A stretch of 64,000 nucleotides of DNA from Phymatolithon calcareum (Eukaryota > Rhodophyta > Florideophyceae > Hapalidiales). The stretch lies in assembly GCA_977006965.1 (NCBI GenBank), contig OZ345355.1, positions 372,001 to 436,000 of the forward strand, given 5' to 3'. The notes under the pieces were generated by a model. That model worked only from the letters and a program-made list of their open reading frames with translations. It did not search any database and had not been told where the DNA came from. Both the position numbers and the translations under genes were made by a program. Below are positions 33,145-42,465 of the stretch, piece by piece. Position 1 is the first letter of the stretch. Every line of letters begins with the position of its first letter.

Positions 33145-33155
33145 GGCCCATAACC
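33145..33155 (-). other. Copia primer-binding site, complementary to initiator tRNA-Met anticodon arm
   Basis: On the minus strand, three bases after the 5' LTR end, the sequence GGTTATGGGCC occurs. It is complementary to the GGCCCATAACC around the CAU anticodon of eukaryotic initiator tRNA-Met. Priming from a cleaved half of that tRNA is known for Drosophila copia and yeast Ty5. The ordinary 3'-end site (TGGTATCAGAG) is absent. Confidence 0.78.
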
Positions 33156-33158
33156 TGA

Positions 33159-33370
33159 TGATATTATATCTCTTGACCCCTTTTACTGAGGGATCTATAT
33201 GCTAGCTTCTTATAGGGCTAGGGGTACCCCCATTGTTCTAGCTTGTCGTGCGTACTGGCTGTGCTAGGTGAGTGACACAGCCTCGAGTGGCATAAGGTGC
33301 TGGAATGTGCTGCACTCTCGAGATGCAGCTCCACGTGTACGCGGTTGCGCACTGGGCTGTGACTCCATCA
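33159..33370 (-). repeat. Copia 5' LTR
   Basis: Partner of 27262-27474. On the minus strand it starts near TGATGGAGTCACAGC and ends AATATCA, followed by the primer-binding site. The outer edge abuts GAGTGC, the putative target duplication. Confidence 0.85.
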
Positions 33371-34012
33371 GAGTGCTCTGCCGACTCGCCAGCCCACAGA
33401 TGAGGAGAGCGCACCAGGCTGAAAGGTTCGCCTTAAGCTTGGTAAGACGGAAGAAGTACCCTGAGTTCGCAGAAGAATACCAAGGAAGAGAAGAAGATCT
33501 GGAAGATGTATCAATGGATATTGGGTATCTTAGAGAAGAGAAGCACCTCAAGGAATCTGTAAAACAAGCAGAGGAAGGTACGGTATCAAAAACCGGACGC
33601 ATTCGGGAAGCAGCAAAAATATGGACGTTGCAAGAAGAGGGACGGACAGTTAAAATCCCGTTCGACAAGCCGAATGAACTCCCAGGAGTGTTACGTATAA
33701 GGGACAGAACTGCGCGGTTGAGATGCCTGAGATTCCTTTTCAACAGAGCTCCTTTGTGGAGAAAATCAGTTTTAGCGAAGTACTTTGGGCCCAGTGCTCT
33801 GGCTGAGCTCGTTGTGTTCCAACGCACATTACGGTGCATGAAGATGGACCGAGAAACAGAATATAAGTGCGAAAGACTCACTCAAGCCCTCACAGGGAGA
33901 GAAATTCGGAGGCTAGTAGAGAGATGAATGTGGAAGACAGCGATAATCTGTCCTGTTAATCAAATTGAGGTTTTGGGAGCTTTTAAAATAAATCAACTTA
34001 CAACCCCCTTGG
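33371..34012 (+). pseudogene. LINE-A ORF2 C terminus and 3' end (last part of the split copy)
   Basis: Open frame to TGA at 33925-33927. It encodes an alpha-helical charged segment (EEYQGREEDLEDVS), then LPGVLRIRD, CLRFLFNRAPLWRKSVLAKYFG, ELVVFQRTLRC, ETEYKCERLTQALTGREIR. Pieces of this tail recur at 10640-11500, 34013-34460 and 42651-42842, so it marks LINE-A. The stop is followed by about 50 bases and then the conserved 3' motif. This is the longest intact version of the tail in the window. Confidence 0.8.
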
Positions 34013-34540
34013 GAGCTTACCAGGAGTGCTACATATAGGAGAAAGAAAAACGCCTGTGAAATGCCTAAGAGTGATTTTCAACAGAGCCCGGCTGTGGAGA
34101 ATATCAACCTTGGCGACATACTTTGGAAGCTGTGCTTTGAATGATCTCGTAGCGCTCCAACAAGCACTACGACCCACAAGAACACCTCATCGAAGGTAGG
34201 ACGATCTAGATTCCAAACTTTCCCAACCGCCTGTGGCCAGCGGTAGGTTTTCAATGGTCTACACACTGGAAGGTAGCAACTGAGGAAGCCTTGACCGAAT
34301 ATTCGTAAGACTGTGAGGCTTTTAAATAAAATTCAATTGAAAAAAAACGAAGATTCGCGAAAATCGACCAAGAGACGGAATATGAATGCGAAAGATTCAC
34401 TCCGGCCTTCACGGGAAGAGAAATTCGACTTAAGGAGAGTTTAGGGTAATAGAGTTTGGAAGATTGAGACGCGGCCCTGTTACTTACTCAAATAGAGTTT
34501 TTGGGAGCTTATAAAATAAAACGTCACGTATCCCCCATGT
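34013..34540 (+). mobile_element. Two further LINE-A tail fragments
   Basis: 34013-34190 encodes SLPGVLHIGER, CLRVIFNRARLWR and LNDLVALQQALR, homologous to the tail at 33700-33850. Another 3' end follows at about 34316-34335. 34360-34520 encodes ETEYECERF and TGREIRLKES and ends in a LINE-A 3' motif at 34503-34520. These look like separate truncated insertions placed end to end. Confidence 0.65.
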
Positions 34541-34599
34541 GATGCTATGGCAAGCATGCAAGACAACTTCGCTGTTTACCGACGCAGGTGTCGGGCAAC

Positions 34600-35150
34600 T
34601 CGCATTCCTTTTCACTTTCAAGAACCTGCATATTTCCCTGGGAATTCCCGACCCGTATCGATTCGCAGCATTCTGCAAAAGATGATGGACTTCGGCGATA
34701 AGCGAATGACACAAATTCCGCCGGTGCCAATCGGGCTTCCAGAAGAATAAAGGAACAGAAATCGCGATTCTCAGAATGAAAAGCACCATAAGCCGAGGCC
34801 ACCAAGTTGTCTCTGACCTTTACGGCTCGTCCGCCTATGACAGAGTCCCAAGAGATATCATTTAGCATCGAGTGGACTTTTGCTTATCGAAAGACATCGC
34901 CGAGATGATGAGTTCTTACTGAAGCCATCGCGGGTCACCTCAGCAGGAGACGAGGATAACCAGTGGCTCCTGGTTGACCGAGAGGTCCCACAGATCTCTC
35001 CCCTGAATCCCTGTCTATGTATCATTTTATGACCGCGTTTGCCTTGACGTTCAGTTAGAGGCAAGAAACTCGGAAGGAATGCAGTGGCTGCTTAAAGCAG
35101 CGAAGTGTTGGGCAAGGGAGATCGAAATGACGTGGAATACCAAAAAGGTA
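34600..35150 (+). pseudogene. Degraded LINE-A reverse transcriptase
   Basis: Short frames line up with RT blocks: NSRPVSIRSILQKMMDFGDK (block with NYRPIxLLS), SAYDRVPRDI (block A), VDREVPQISPLNPCLC (block B, heavily altered) and then WAREIEMTWNTKKVKR. The ADD block is lost. Deep decay; orientation and order are clear. Confidence 0.65.
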
Positions 35151-35981
35151 AAGCGAGGTCCTTGTACTTGTATACCCGAGACTCCAGGGCAAATTCAAAA
35201 CCTAAAGCCGATCACACCCTGGTTATCTTCCACTTTATTTCTGATCCCCCCCCAAATATCATAACCTCACTTTCTTGCTTCATTCTAGGTTTTCCGCAGT
35301 GCTGACCGCTATACAGTATCGTCCTACATGGCGAATCATTGAAACTCGAAATCAGGAACACGTCACGGCATGTTTTGGTGACATTGAGATACAAGAAGCA
35401 GGAATGATTTCCCATATTCGGGTATGACTATTATAACAAATTAGGGCTGCTGAGCATACGAAGGCCAGTCACTTTCGGTATTGCAATTGAGGGCAGACCT
35501 CCACTTTCCACGACACTTCTTTTTTTGTTTTTGAGAATTTAAATAGGCCCCATTTTCGAGCATAAACGCAACACTCTAGAACCGCCGCTATCATTCAGTG
35601 CCCCTAACGCAAAAAGGACGAGGATCCTCTGCCTTTCAGACTCTTCCCCAAGTGCCACCTGTCCCTTCTCCGCTCTCCTAAAAGCTATTTTGGCACATGG
35701 GTAGAGCCCGAAATTTTCGCCGACAAAGCCTCGCTTGCGACTTGGAAACTCATTCTTTGGCGGCACGATTGACTGTCCACTTTGCTCTGGCGCTCAATTT
35801 CTGAGATCATCGCATCCTGAACAGCTAAGGACACCATGCCCACGTGTTCCAATGCGGGAACGGTCCTTCAGGACGAAATAATTGTCGCAAGAATAGTAAG
35901 TTTGGTGTCTTGGTTCGATGTACACGTGGGCAACAAGGTTGTTAGCCTGGATAGCAATGCACCAGGCATCCATGGGTAGAG
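35151..35981. other. No gene recognised
   Basis: Only short open frames without motifs. It ends at the small LINE insertion with target duplication at 35982. Confidence 0.5.
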
Positions 35982-36048
35982 GAGACCTAGCTTGAGGCCT
36001 TGGGAGCTTTTAAAATAAATCAACACATATCCCCCGAGACCTAGCTTG
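35982..36048 (+). mobile_element. 41-bp LINE-A 3' stub with 13-bp target duplication
   Basis: Perfect direct repeats GAGACCTAGCTTG at 35982-35994 and 36036-36048 flank only 41 bases, which contain TTGGGAGCTTTTAAAATAAA and end ACACATATCCCCC. This is the 3' extreme of LINE-A inserted by target-primed reverse transcription that stopped almost at once. It defines the exact 3' end of the family. Confidence 0.9.
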
Positions 36049-36892
36049 CACTTACTGCGCGGGATCATTGTGTGATAGCTTTTTCTCGAGGCACACTTTA
36101 ATATAGTCGACGATCCCGACGCGAGGGAGAAAGGGGGTCCATCAAGTTCAAACCATTTCCATCGTCAAGTCCTTTTCATTCATCTCAAAATCTCAGTGAA
36201 GAACCAACGTTCGCCACGAGCGGGAGGCGAGACCCCGTAACCTACGTCGCGAGTAGGGGGAGACACCAGCTAGCGATCCGACGATCAGTTGGAATCTCCG
36301 CGAAACGCAATATTGCTCCGATGAGCATTGCGTTTGGCACTTGCAGGTTACCGGCCAAAGTTCTGTACCCGTCCACGACCGGAGCGCGTTCCCGTTCCGC
36401 TCTGTGTACTACAAGTGAATCGTATAGATATGCGGTTCAGTCAAGTTCATTAACCCGCGAACGCCGTAATTAGCGGTCCGCGGCTTAGCATCTTGAAAAC
36501 CAGCGACAATAATCGCGTTCGGTACCTTCGTATTGGTCTCATCAGCGACCTTCCGTTCACTATCCGCCCATATCGCGAGTGGCTGTTTCCCCATATGTGA
36601 ATATTTATAGAGAGAACCGGTCTCTAGAACAGAATGTAGCGTATTTAGGGGCACCGATTAACTTTTTTGGTTGGGGATGAACTCTAATCGAAGGTTTAGC
36701 TCCAAAAAGAACATCAATCTTGTTAACATATGCAGCGGAAAGCTTGCCATGTATGCAGAGTCTTCAATGTCACGCACACTGCTCATGATAGCTTAGGAAG
36801 TGCCCGGAAAGATGGGCAAAAAGTACCTGAAACTGCTGTTTATTATGGCTTGGCAGCAATAAATTCCTCGATTGCTTGTTCGGGAAGAATAT
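36049..36892. other. Unidentified stretch with one 81-codon frame
   Basis: CG-rich between 36110 and 36650, more AT-rich after. An open frame at 36654-36409 (-) with VPNAIIVAGFQDAKPR has no recognised relative and no clean start. Probably part of an unknown repeat. Confidence 0.35.
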
Positions 36893-36934
36893 GAAAGTAG
36901 ATTTTTATTTAAAAGATACGTACGCATCTGCTTA
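36893..36934 (-). mobile_element. LINE-B 3' end, left part of a copy split by Harbinger
   Basis: Reads GTAGATTTTTATTTAAAAG then ACGCATCTGCTTA up to the Harbinger terminus. The family sequence continues at 39047 (CGCTTGGTGCAACTTTTCGGG). Confidence 0.75.
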
Positions 36935-37088
36935 GAGCACGTCCTACGCAATTGCCAATTTCCAAAGCAAATTGCTAAAATTGTGTTGATAAAAATTGAT
37001 CGCACCACGCGCAACTCTATCGCGATCAAGGCCACCTGACACAGCCGACTCAAAAAAACAATCATTTTGTACGCTCACTGTATCGTGA

Positions 37089-37490
37089 ATGTTCGTTATT
37101 TTTACAGTACCGTACAGTCAGGGGAGCATAACACTCCCCTGGTGCAGTGATGTCCGACGACATCAGCACCAGCGAGATGGACGTCCTCTCGTCATCTTGC
37201 TCGTCTCTTTGCGCCTTGGTGGCGAACTGGACGACGAGCTAGACGAGCACGGCGAACTGCTGCACCCCGGCGAGGTCGTCGAGGAGTTTTACTACGCTGT
37301 AGGCGATGGAGAGGGCGACGGTGCAGATGAAGGAGTCGCAGAGTACGGCGGCGGTGACACAGGTATTCCAGAGGGATGGCTACACCATTTATTATCAATA
37401 GATGAGTTGATTAGAGACCGCGCTACCCACCGTCAGCTGCGTGAGGCGCTGACGGACCACATCTGGGCTAATGTAGGAGACGGCATATAG
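37089..37490 (+). pseudogene. Possible Harbinger transposase C-terminal remnant
   Basis: The last part of this frame reads THRQLREALTDHIWAN, resembling the usual H-x-x-L-R/Q-x-x-L-x-x-H-I/L-W ending of Harbinger nucleases, preceded by an acidic stretch. No DDE motif or HTH is present, and the sequence upstream is out of family. I infer that a deletion removed the catalytic part, so even this longer copy is non-autonomous. The same stretch is kept in the short copy (46699-46320, minus strand). Confidence 0.5.
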
Positions 37491-37712
37491 CACCGAAGAG
37501 CTGGTAAAATTTCACTTTTTGTTTGGTTTTTGCGTCACCCCGCGGTCGGCGTGGAGCTGTGCCGTGTGCTCGTGCACGCCGCCGCGCTGCGCGAGCTCCA
37601 ACCCATGTGCGTGCGGATCTCCCAATGAGGACCTGTCCGAGGTCGACTGATTTCCTGGTTCAGTCGATCTCGAGCGGGTTCCAGGTGCGCAAAAACTGTG
37701 CAAGATTCGCGT

Positions 37713-38762
37713 TTACTCTTCATCGCACACTAGACTACCGATAGCCAATCTATTAGTCAACTGGATGTCGCGCTCTGTCCTGCCCTCCTCGTCCTCACCG
37801 CCTAGCTCAGCCGAGCCGAGGAATTTCATCAACAGTTTCGTTTTTGCTTCTCCCTCCGGAAGTGCATTGATACAACTGAAACGAAGTTGCGTCTTCTTCA
37901 GCGCCGTTTTTCGTTTCGACCCCTCTAGGAGGGCCGCCGCGATTTCGGACAAACCCACGCCGCGGTGCGCTTCCTTCTCCTTCCTCTTGAATTTCTTGAT
38001 GCCCATCGGGCGGCCCCTGGCCGGGTTCACCGAGGGAACTGCGGCCGCCTCCGTGGCAACGGCACTCCCACCGTCGGCACGCGCCGCACCGGCGTGCGTG
38101 GCTGGAAGCAGCGCTGCGTCGTCGCTCGTGGTGCTGAGCGTGTCGGTGTACGCCGCCCGAGGCGACGCCGTACTGGTGCTGGTGTCGAGCGTGGTGGCGC
38201 CCGACGCATAGGCACCGGGCGTGTACAGCGCGCACGACGCCGATGTGCCACCGATTGCGTTGAACTTTGGGCAGGAGCGCAAGATGCTCACGGCGCCCAT
38301 AGACTTGAGCGCAGGCCCATCGCGCTCAACTCCATGGCGGTCCTTCGTCCGCGTCCGCTTCTGATAGAGTCGCATGATGTTACGTAGAGCGTCTTCTTCG
38401 CTCTCCCCAGAACCGGGGTTCGAACGGTACAGCCGCTCTGCGGCGAGGTACTTTTGAACGGCTTTTTGGAGTACTTGCCACCGCGAATGCAGGCTTCCCG
38501 CGAGTCGGATGCGCTCGCTCGCTTCAGGCTGCTTTGCGAAAGCGGCAGCAACGTTGCTCCAGAACGATTGGGCGTCTTGCTCATCATGCTTTGCAGAAAC
38601 TCCCACCCAGCATCGTGCGAGCGCCGAGTCTTCGTCGGCTGAAAACGAGGCCCCGCGCACCATCTCTTCTTGTGCTGCTTCTCCTCTCATGGGGCGCGCC
38701 ATGACCGCCCCGCGGGTAAAATACGAATGAGCGTTTGCCGCTTCGCGCCAAACGCGAAGCAT
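37713..38762 (-). CDS. Harbinger-associated Myb/SANT-like DNA-binding protein
   Basis: Intact frame; I place the start at the ATG at 38762 (349 aa), with a second ATG at 38702 that also fits. The trihelix/SANT-like domain begins FSADEDSALARCWVGVS, continues SFWSNVAAAF, then SLHSRWQVLQKAVQKYLAAE and an alpha-helical end around NIMRLYQKR. This is the layout of ORF1 proteins of plant and algal PIF/Harbinger elements, which assist the nuclease in DNA binding and nuclear import. The middle is Ala/Ser/Thr-rich and low-complexity. A basic stretch, IKKFKRKEKEAHRG, may be a nuclear signal. The C terminus is acidic (GGEDEEGRTERD). The undamaged frame and the near-identical second copy suggest recent mobility. 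Confidence 0.8.
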   Translation of the reverse strand: MLRVWREAANAHSYFTRGAVMARPMRGEAAQEEMVRGASFSADEDSALARCWVGVSAKHDEQDAQSFWSNVAAAFAKQPEASERIRLAGSLHSRWQVLQKAVQKYLAAERLYRSNPGSGESEEDALRNIMRLYQKRTRTKDRHGVERDGPALKSMGAVSILRSCPKFNAIGGTSASCALYTPGAYASGATTLDTSTSTASPRAAYTDTLSTTSDDAALLPATHAGAARADGGSAVATEAAAVPSVNPARGRPMGIKKFKRKEKEAHRGVGLSEIAAALLEGSKRKTALKKTQLRFSCINALPEGEAKTKLLMKFLGSAELGGEDEEGRTERDIQLTNRLAIGSLVCDEE

Positions 38763-39046
38763 CGGGTTTGCTGTTCCGGTGCGGCGCGCGCTTTTTCTGG
38801 CCACGCGGTGATCTCACCTGACCCCTTCGCCACGGTCGGTGATCTAGAAGTCGCTAAGGACTGCAACGTATCCGAATTCAGCTACGTAGCCCATTGCCAA
38901 ATTGCTAAACAGATTGCTAAATTTTTCAGATTTGGCAATTTGTTTGGCAATTTGGCAATATGGTTGGCCATTTGCTGCCCGCTAGAGATGCGCCAGCAAC
39001 TGCTTCCACGACATTTGGCAATTTACTCTCTGCGTTGGACGTGCTC

Positions 39047-40200
39047 TTACGCTTGGTGCAACTTTTCGGGTGCCAAGCAATTTGGCTTGATTCTGTTCGG
39101 TGAATTGTTTCCTATGGTGGATATTCCACGGTCGGTGGTCTCCCAAAACCCACCTCTTGTCCCCTCAGAGGCCTCGAGGGCGAAAATTAATGCACGCTCA
39201 TGTGTCACGCGCGGGGTCCGATTTGCAGGTAGTTTTTACTATGCAGCGTAAGGTGTGGGTTATCGATAGCCTTGAACATGTCCAAGAGCTCATCCAATGT
39301 TCGCTTATTACAGGCGCTGTCTTCATTTGAGAGTATGTTCTTCGAGAGTCCGTTTATAATGTCTTCGATGGCATCTTTCCCACATTGGCCGGTCTGTTCG
39401 ATGAGTACGGAAGTACTCATCTGCGCAAATATTCCATACGATCATATGTCCACGTGCTTTTCAAGAATGCTGTCGTACTCTAGTTAGTCGTGGTGATCCG
39501 TAACGACCTCTGGTTTCCCAAAACGGGGGACCGGGCATGGGGCAACGCCTACACCGGGCAGTTCCCACCGTGTGCTCTCAAAGGAGCACTGGGTCGGCCA
39601 AGACTTGTGTATACTACTTCCGACTTCCTTCCGACTCAATGTGGTGCTCTAGTGCTATCGCATATGTACAATCACGAATCTGGACAACGGCGGTTGAGTT
39701 TAGAGTATCGTCCATTCAGAGCCAATCAGACTGTCTCTGAATTTCCTCAAACGGTCGTGAGAACGCGCGAATGTCTGCCAAACGGAGTTTTTCTTGACGA
39801 GGGTTTTTTCTTTTCTTATCGAGGGTGCTATGCCTTGTCTTAGAAACTGTGCCTGTCAGACAGCCGCACCGATGATCTTGGCCCTTTGGTATCTCCTGAT
39901 TTTCGTCTTAGCTGACGTTTCATTTGCAACTTCGCACAGATTGTTGTTCGCTTTCGGGTGGACGCTGCCTCGCTCCGTTTCTTCTACTGTTTGTTTCCGA
40001 GCTCTTGCTTGTTCAGGAGAAATTATGCAGAGATCATTGCAGTACTCTATATACTTTTCTGCAACGACATACAGCAAGGAGGACATGTAAGGACTTAGTT
40101 AACCTTCCAGCGTCTAATGTAGCGTAGTCTGGTCACTCATGACCTCCTTGATTCGAATTTCTCTACTAAAACGACCATTTGTGAGTCGATTGTTCTCATC
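39047..40200 (-). mobile_element. LINE-B copy, right part (ORF2 tail and 3' region)
   Basis: On the minus strand: about 40200-40100 matches the GAAATTCGAATxAAGGAGGTCATGAGTGACCAG region shared by several LINE tails. 40086-39856 encodes a basic helical piece (LCEVANETSAKTKIRRYQRAK), also found at 43620-43800 (+). 39420-39205 encodes the tail with LTGQCGKDAIED-like sequence (TGQCGKDAIEDIINGLSKN). Then comes the 3' region, cut at 39047 by Harbinger. Frames are interrupted between the pieces. Confidence 0.7.
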
Positions 40201-40754
40201 TTCCACATCAGAGTCCATCTGCGATGATGACAGAACAGCTCAGTTTCCCCTGTGATAACCTAGTACTCACCCGGCACATTCGGAGTGGGTTTGCGAGCAT
40301 GAGGAAGAAGTGGTAACCACAGACGGGATTTTCAGATGTTGTCGCTTTGTACTCGTGATATTTGGTTGACGCGATCGAACGGTGTAATACTAACGCATTC
40401 GTTGGGCTTCCAGAGAAGGAAGCGGCTCAGTGGGGTACAATTTCACGGCTCAAGCCTAAAGAAGGGATGGATAGGCAAATTGGGGTCGCAGTGGACCGCT
40501 CTTTCGGATACTGCAGGGCTCATGTTGAACTTTAAACTATAAGCAGGGGGGCTTAGCATTACAAATAGCTACCCAACCATCAATACGCCGATCTTCGGCA
40601 AAGCGGAATAAATGAAACGCACATGATTCTAAACGAATTAAGGAATCTCCGACTGGGGACAGCCTGGGTCACTTCGAAAATACGCATGCATCTACCCAAT
40701 ATTTCTTATTTTGTTCGCCTACGGGGCGCGGTCGATCGGAAGGTTTTGACGAGT
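40201..40754. other. No gene recognised
   Basis: Mixed sequence with short open frames. The right edge is the 3' side of the cysteine-rich protein locus. Confidence 0.45.
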
Positions 40755-41136
40755 CTAGTGCATTGGGCAATTATCGAGGCAGAAACCTCCGCCTGTGCAA
40801 ACAGAACATGGACCCCCGCAGACAGCACCCGGAGCAACCACAGGGCCCAGGCACTTCCCGCCCCGACACGTTAGACCACTCTTACAGATCCGTATCTTAT
40901 CACATCTTTGACCGCATCTCATTTCCTTCCGGCAGTAGTTCTGGTAGCAGACGAACCCTGGTGAGCATGTTGACCCGCGATGGCCGCAGTATTCATTGGA
41001 CAGTAATTTGCACACATATACTGCCGATGCACTCCTTTCCGCTTGGACAGTCGTTGGTGGTCATGCAAAATGCAACAGCCCCGTTGGTAGTAAGGCAAAT
41101 GGCAACGGCGACGGCAAGTATAGAGGGCAAAGACAT
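40755..41136 (-). pseudogene. Secreted cysteine-rich modular protein locus with one frame break
   Basis: The ATG at 41136 starts a signal peptide (LPSILAVAVAICL, then AVA), followed by a module CMTTNDCPSGKECIGSIC. The frame then ends at about 40997. Offset by one base, the neighbouring frame runs from about 41015 to 40755 with three more modules (STCSPGFVCYQNYC; ICKSGLTCRGGKC; VCTGGGFCLDNC). The recurring spacing is Cys-x5-Cys-x3/4-Cys, like EB or Dickkopf-type modules. The break falls in a short TG repeat (TATGTGTGC), where gain or loss of a dinucleotide is easy. A TATA box (TATATATAC) lies about 70-80 bases upstream of the ATG at 41203-41216. Host gene, recently broken or mis-assembled; an intron cannot be excluded. 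No function is assigned. Confidence 0.6.
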
Positions 41137-41202
41137 GATGAACTTACTTGTCGTGTGGGTTGGGGTGTCACACGGATAGTCGGACTGTCTATTGCGATTA
41201 CT

Positions 41203-41216
41203 GGTATATATACAGT
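41203..41216 (-). promoter_or_regulatory. TATA box of the cysteine-rich protein locus
   Basis: Reads CTGTATATATACC on the minus strand, about 70-80 bases before the ATG at 41136, a normal place for a core promoter. Confidence 0.5.
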
Positions 41217-41734
41217 TGAAATGACAGGTAGTGAAATGTTCGGAACAGAACTGCGAAGCGGCAGAGCCTGCAACATTGAATGTTGGGTAGACATTTTTCC
41301 ACGTACTACAAAAGATGCTTGGGAACTGCAGCAAGACATTATGGTCCGAATGACTGGTCTACAATTGTACAAATTTCATGAGGGGCTAAAAATATTACAC
41401 CATAGAGATGATCTACAAAAAATAGCAAGGCAGAAAAACCTCGTTTTGCATCCTGGTTGAGATCATCTTGGGAAATCTTTCACGTTTCTTGTATCTCAAT
41501 CTCATCAAGATACAGTGTAGCAAATGTGATGACGTGATGTTTTGTACCGGTACGCTCGCATATTTACATCCTTATCGTGCATGCTGCAATCCATCATGGA
41601 ACGCGTACAACAACAATGCACAATCTCCGTCTAGGATTGTGCGGACCAATCGTACCGGTACAAAGCATCATGGCTATAAGCGCATTATATATCATATCGC
41701 GCTTCCCTCTGGATCACCACGTCTTTTCTAGTTT

Positions 41735-42120
41735 TTTTTATAATTCAAGTTTAAAAAAGGCCCACAGGGCAAAGCTCCCTCAGATGCTTCCTGAGCTGCA
41801 CAAAGGGTGATCACGAAACGCCCGCCAGAATGGCGGGCGGGACAACTCAGTCCTCTACGGGGTTGCTGGTGCTTGGGCTCGACCGTTTTTGCCTTGCCTT
41901 CTGCGAATCAATACAGGCTGTCTTCGTTCTCCATGCATTCTTTGAGTGTCCTGCTAAATAGTAAGAGCTCATCTAGCGCCTTTTCTGCTTCCAGTCTTTT
42001 TTCTCCCTCGAGGTCGTACCCTGCTAGCGTGCGTTCAAGGATCTCCATATGCTCTCTAGATCTGGTGCCCAATTCTTCAGCCAAAATTGTTGTTGACACC
42101 TGTAGGAATCTGAAGGATGC
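41735..42120 (-). mobile_element. LINE tail and 3' region, relative of 5847-6250
   Basis: Encodes TTILAEELGTRSREHMEILE and EKALDELLLFSRTLKE (42099-41908), matching the C-terminal piece at 6042-6250. The region 41760-41905 parallels 5870-6040, including CAGTCCTCTACGGG and CTCGACC. Same 3' boundary type. Confidence 0.75.
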
Positions 42121-42465
42121 TCCCCATAGCGAGATCTTTTCGCTGCACGCTACCCAATCATCGTTGTGGACCTCCGGGAGTTTTTAGCACAAGTAGCTTG
42201 CCTAGTTCACGTAGCATAGCGAGGGAGAAACAAGACACTCAAGACAAAACCCTACACACAAAGACACAAAGAGCAATAGTGAGGACGTCGACCATCCTCA
42301 AAGGCACACTTTTCCCAATAAAAGAACCCGCACAGACGACTTTATTGCGCGGGGGTGCCCTCCAAAGTGATTTCGAGACACTCGCTAACAACGAAATACC
42401 AACGCGTTCGTTAATCTTTCTAGTATGAACTGTTTTTCTTGGTAGATGAGGAAGAAGAAAGGTAG

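Larger units (their letters stand above)
27260..33370 (-). mobile_element. Copia-type LTR retrotransposon, inserted in LINE-A
   Basis: About 6.1 kb on the minus strand with two LTRs of roughly 212 bp (27262-27474 and 33159-33370; about 11 differences plus a short indel, so near 95% identical). A primer-binding site lies just inside the 5' LTR. Gag, protease, integrase, RT and RNase H follow in the order typical of Copia (integrase before RT). The flanks share GAGTGC (27254-27259 and 33371-33376), compatible with a 5-6 bp target duplication, and the LINE frame rejoins across it. A block at about 30215-31775 belongs to neither Copia nor LINE. The element is dead: it carries a gag/protease frame change, a TGA in RT and an indel at the end of RNase H. 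Confidence 0.88.
23080..34012 (+). mobile_element. LINE-A copy split by piggyBac and Copia insertions
   Basis: Plus-strand LINE-A pieces lie at 23080-23963, 26526-27259 and 33371-34012. Taking out 23964-26525 and 27260-33370 with one target copy rejoins the protein frame at both seams: IGSAL to DSYIRVDYRFNRAQ at the first, and RERMRV to LCRLASPQM at the second. The element ends at about 33975-34012 with the family tail (TTTTGGGAGCTTTTAAAATAAATC). It also holds many independent stops and shifts, so it was already old when invaded. Confidence 0.85.
36935..39046 (-). mobile_element. PIF/Harbinger element, 2,112 bp, TTA target duplication
   Basis: Terminal inverted repeats begin GAGCACGTCCTACGCA (left) and GAGCACGTCCAACGCA (right, inverted). 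TTA flanks both sides (36932-36934, 39047-39049), fitting the TWA duplications of PIF/Harbinger elements. It holds a Myb/SANT-like ORF on the minus strand and a remnant of what may be the transposase C terminus on the plus strand. Subterminal regions, chiefly 38890-39030, are studded with TTTGGCAATTT and its complement, which could be transposase-binding sites. It lies in a LINE-B 3' region. A second copy lacking exactly 1,063 internal bases is at 45805-46853. Confidence 0.9.

Noticed and set aside
36409-36654. 81-aa minus-strand frame with VPNAIIVAGFQDAKPR
   Set aside because: No clean start, no recognised family, bordered by repeats; kept as unidentified DNA.
37765-38387. Plus-strand frames opposite the Harbinger Myb-like ORF
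   Set aside because: Antisense shadows; the minus-strand frame is longer and has the recognisable domain.
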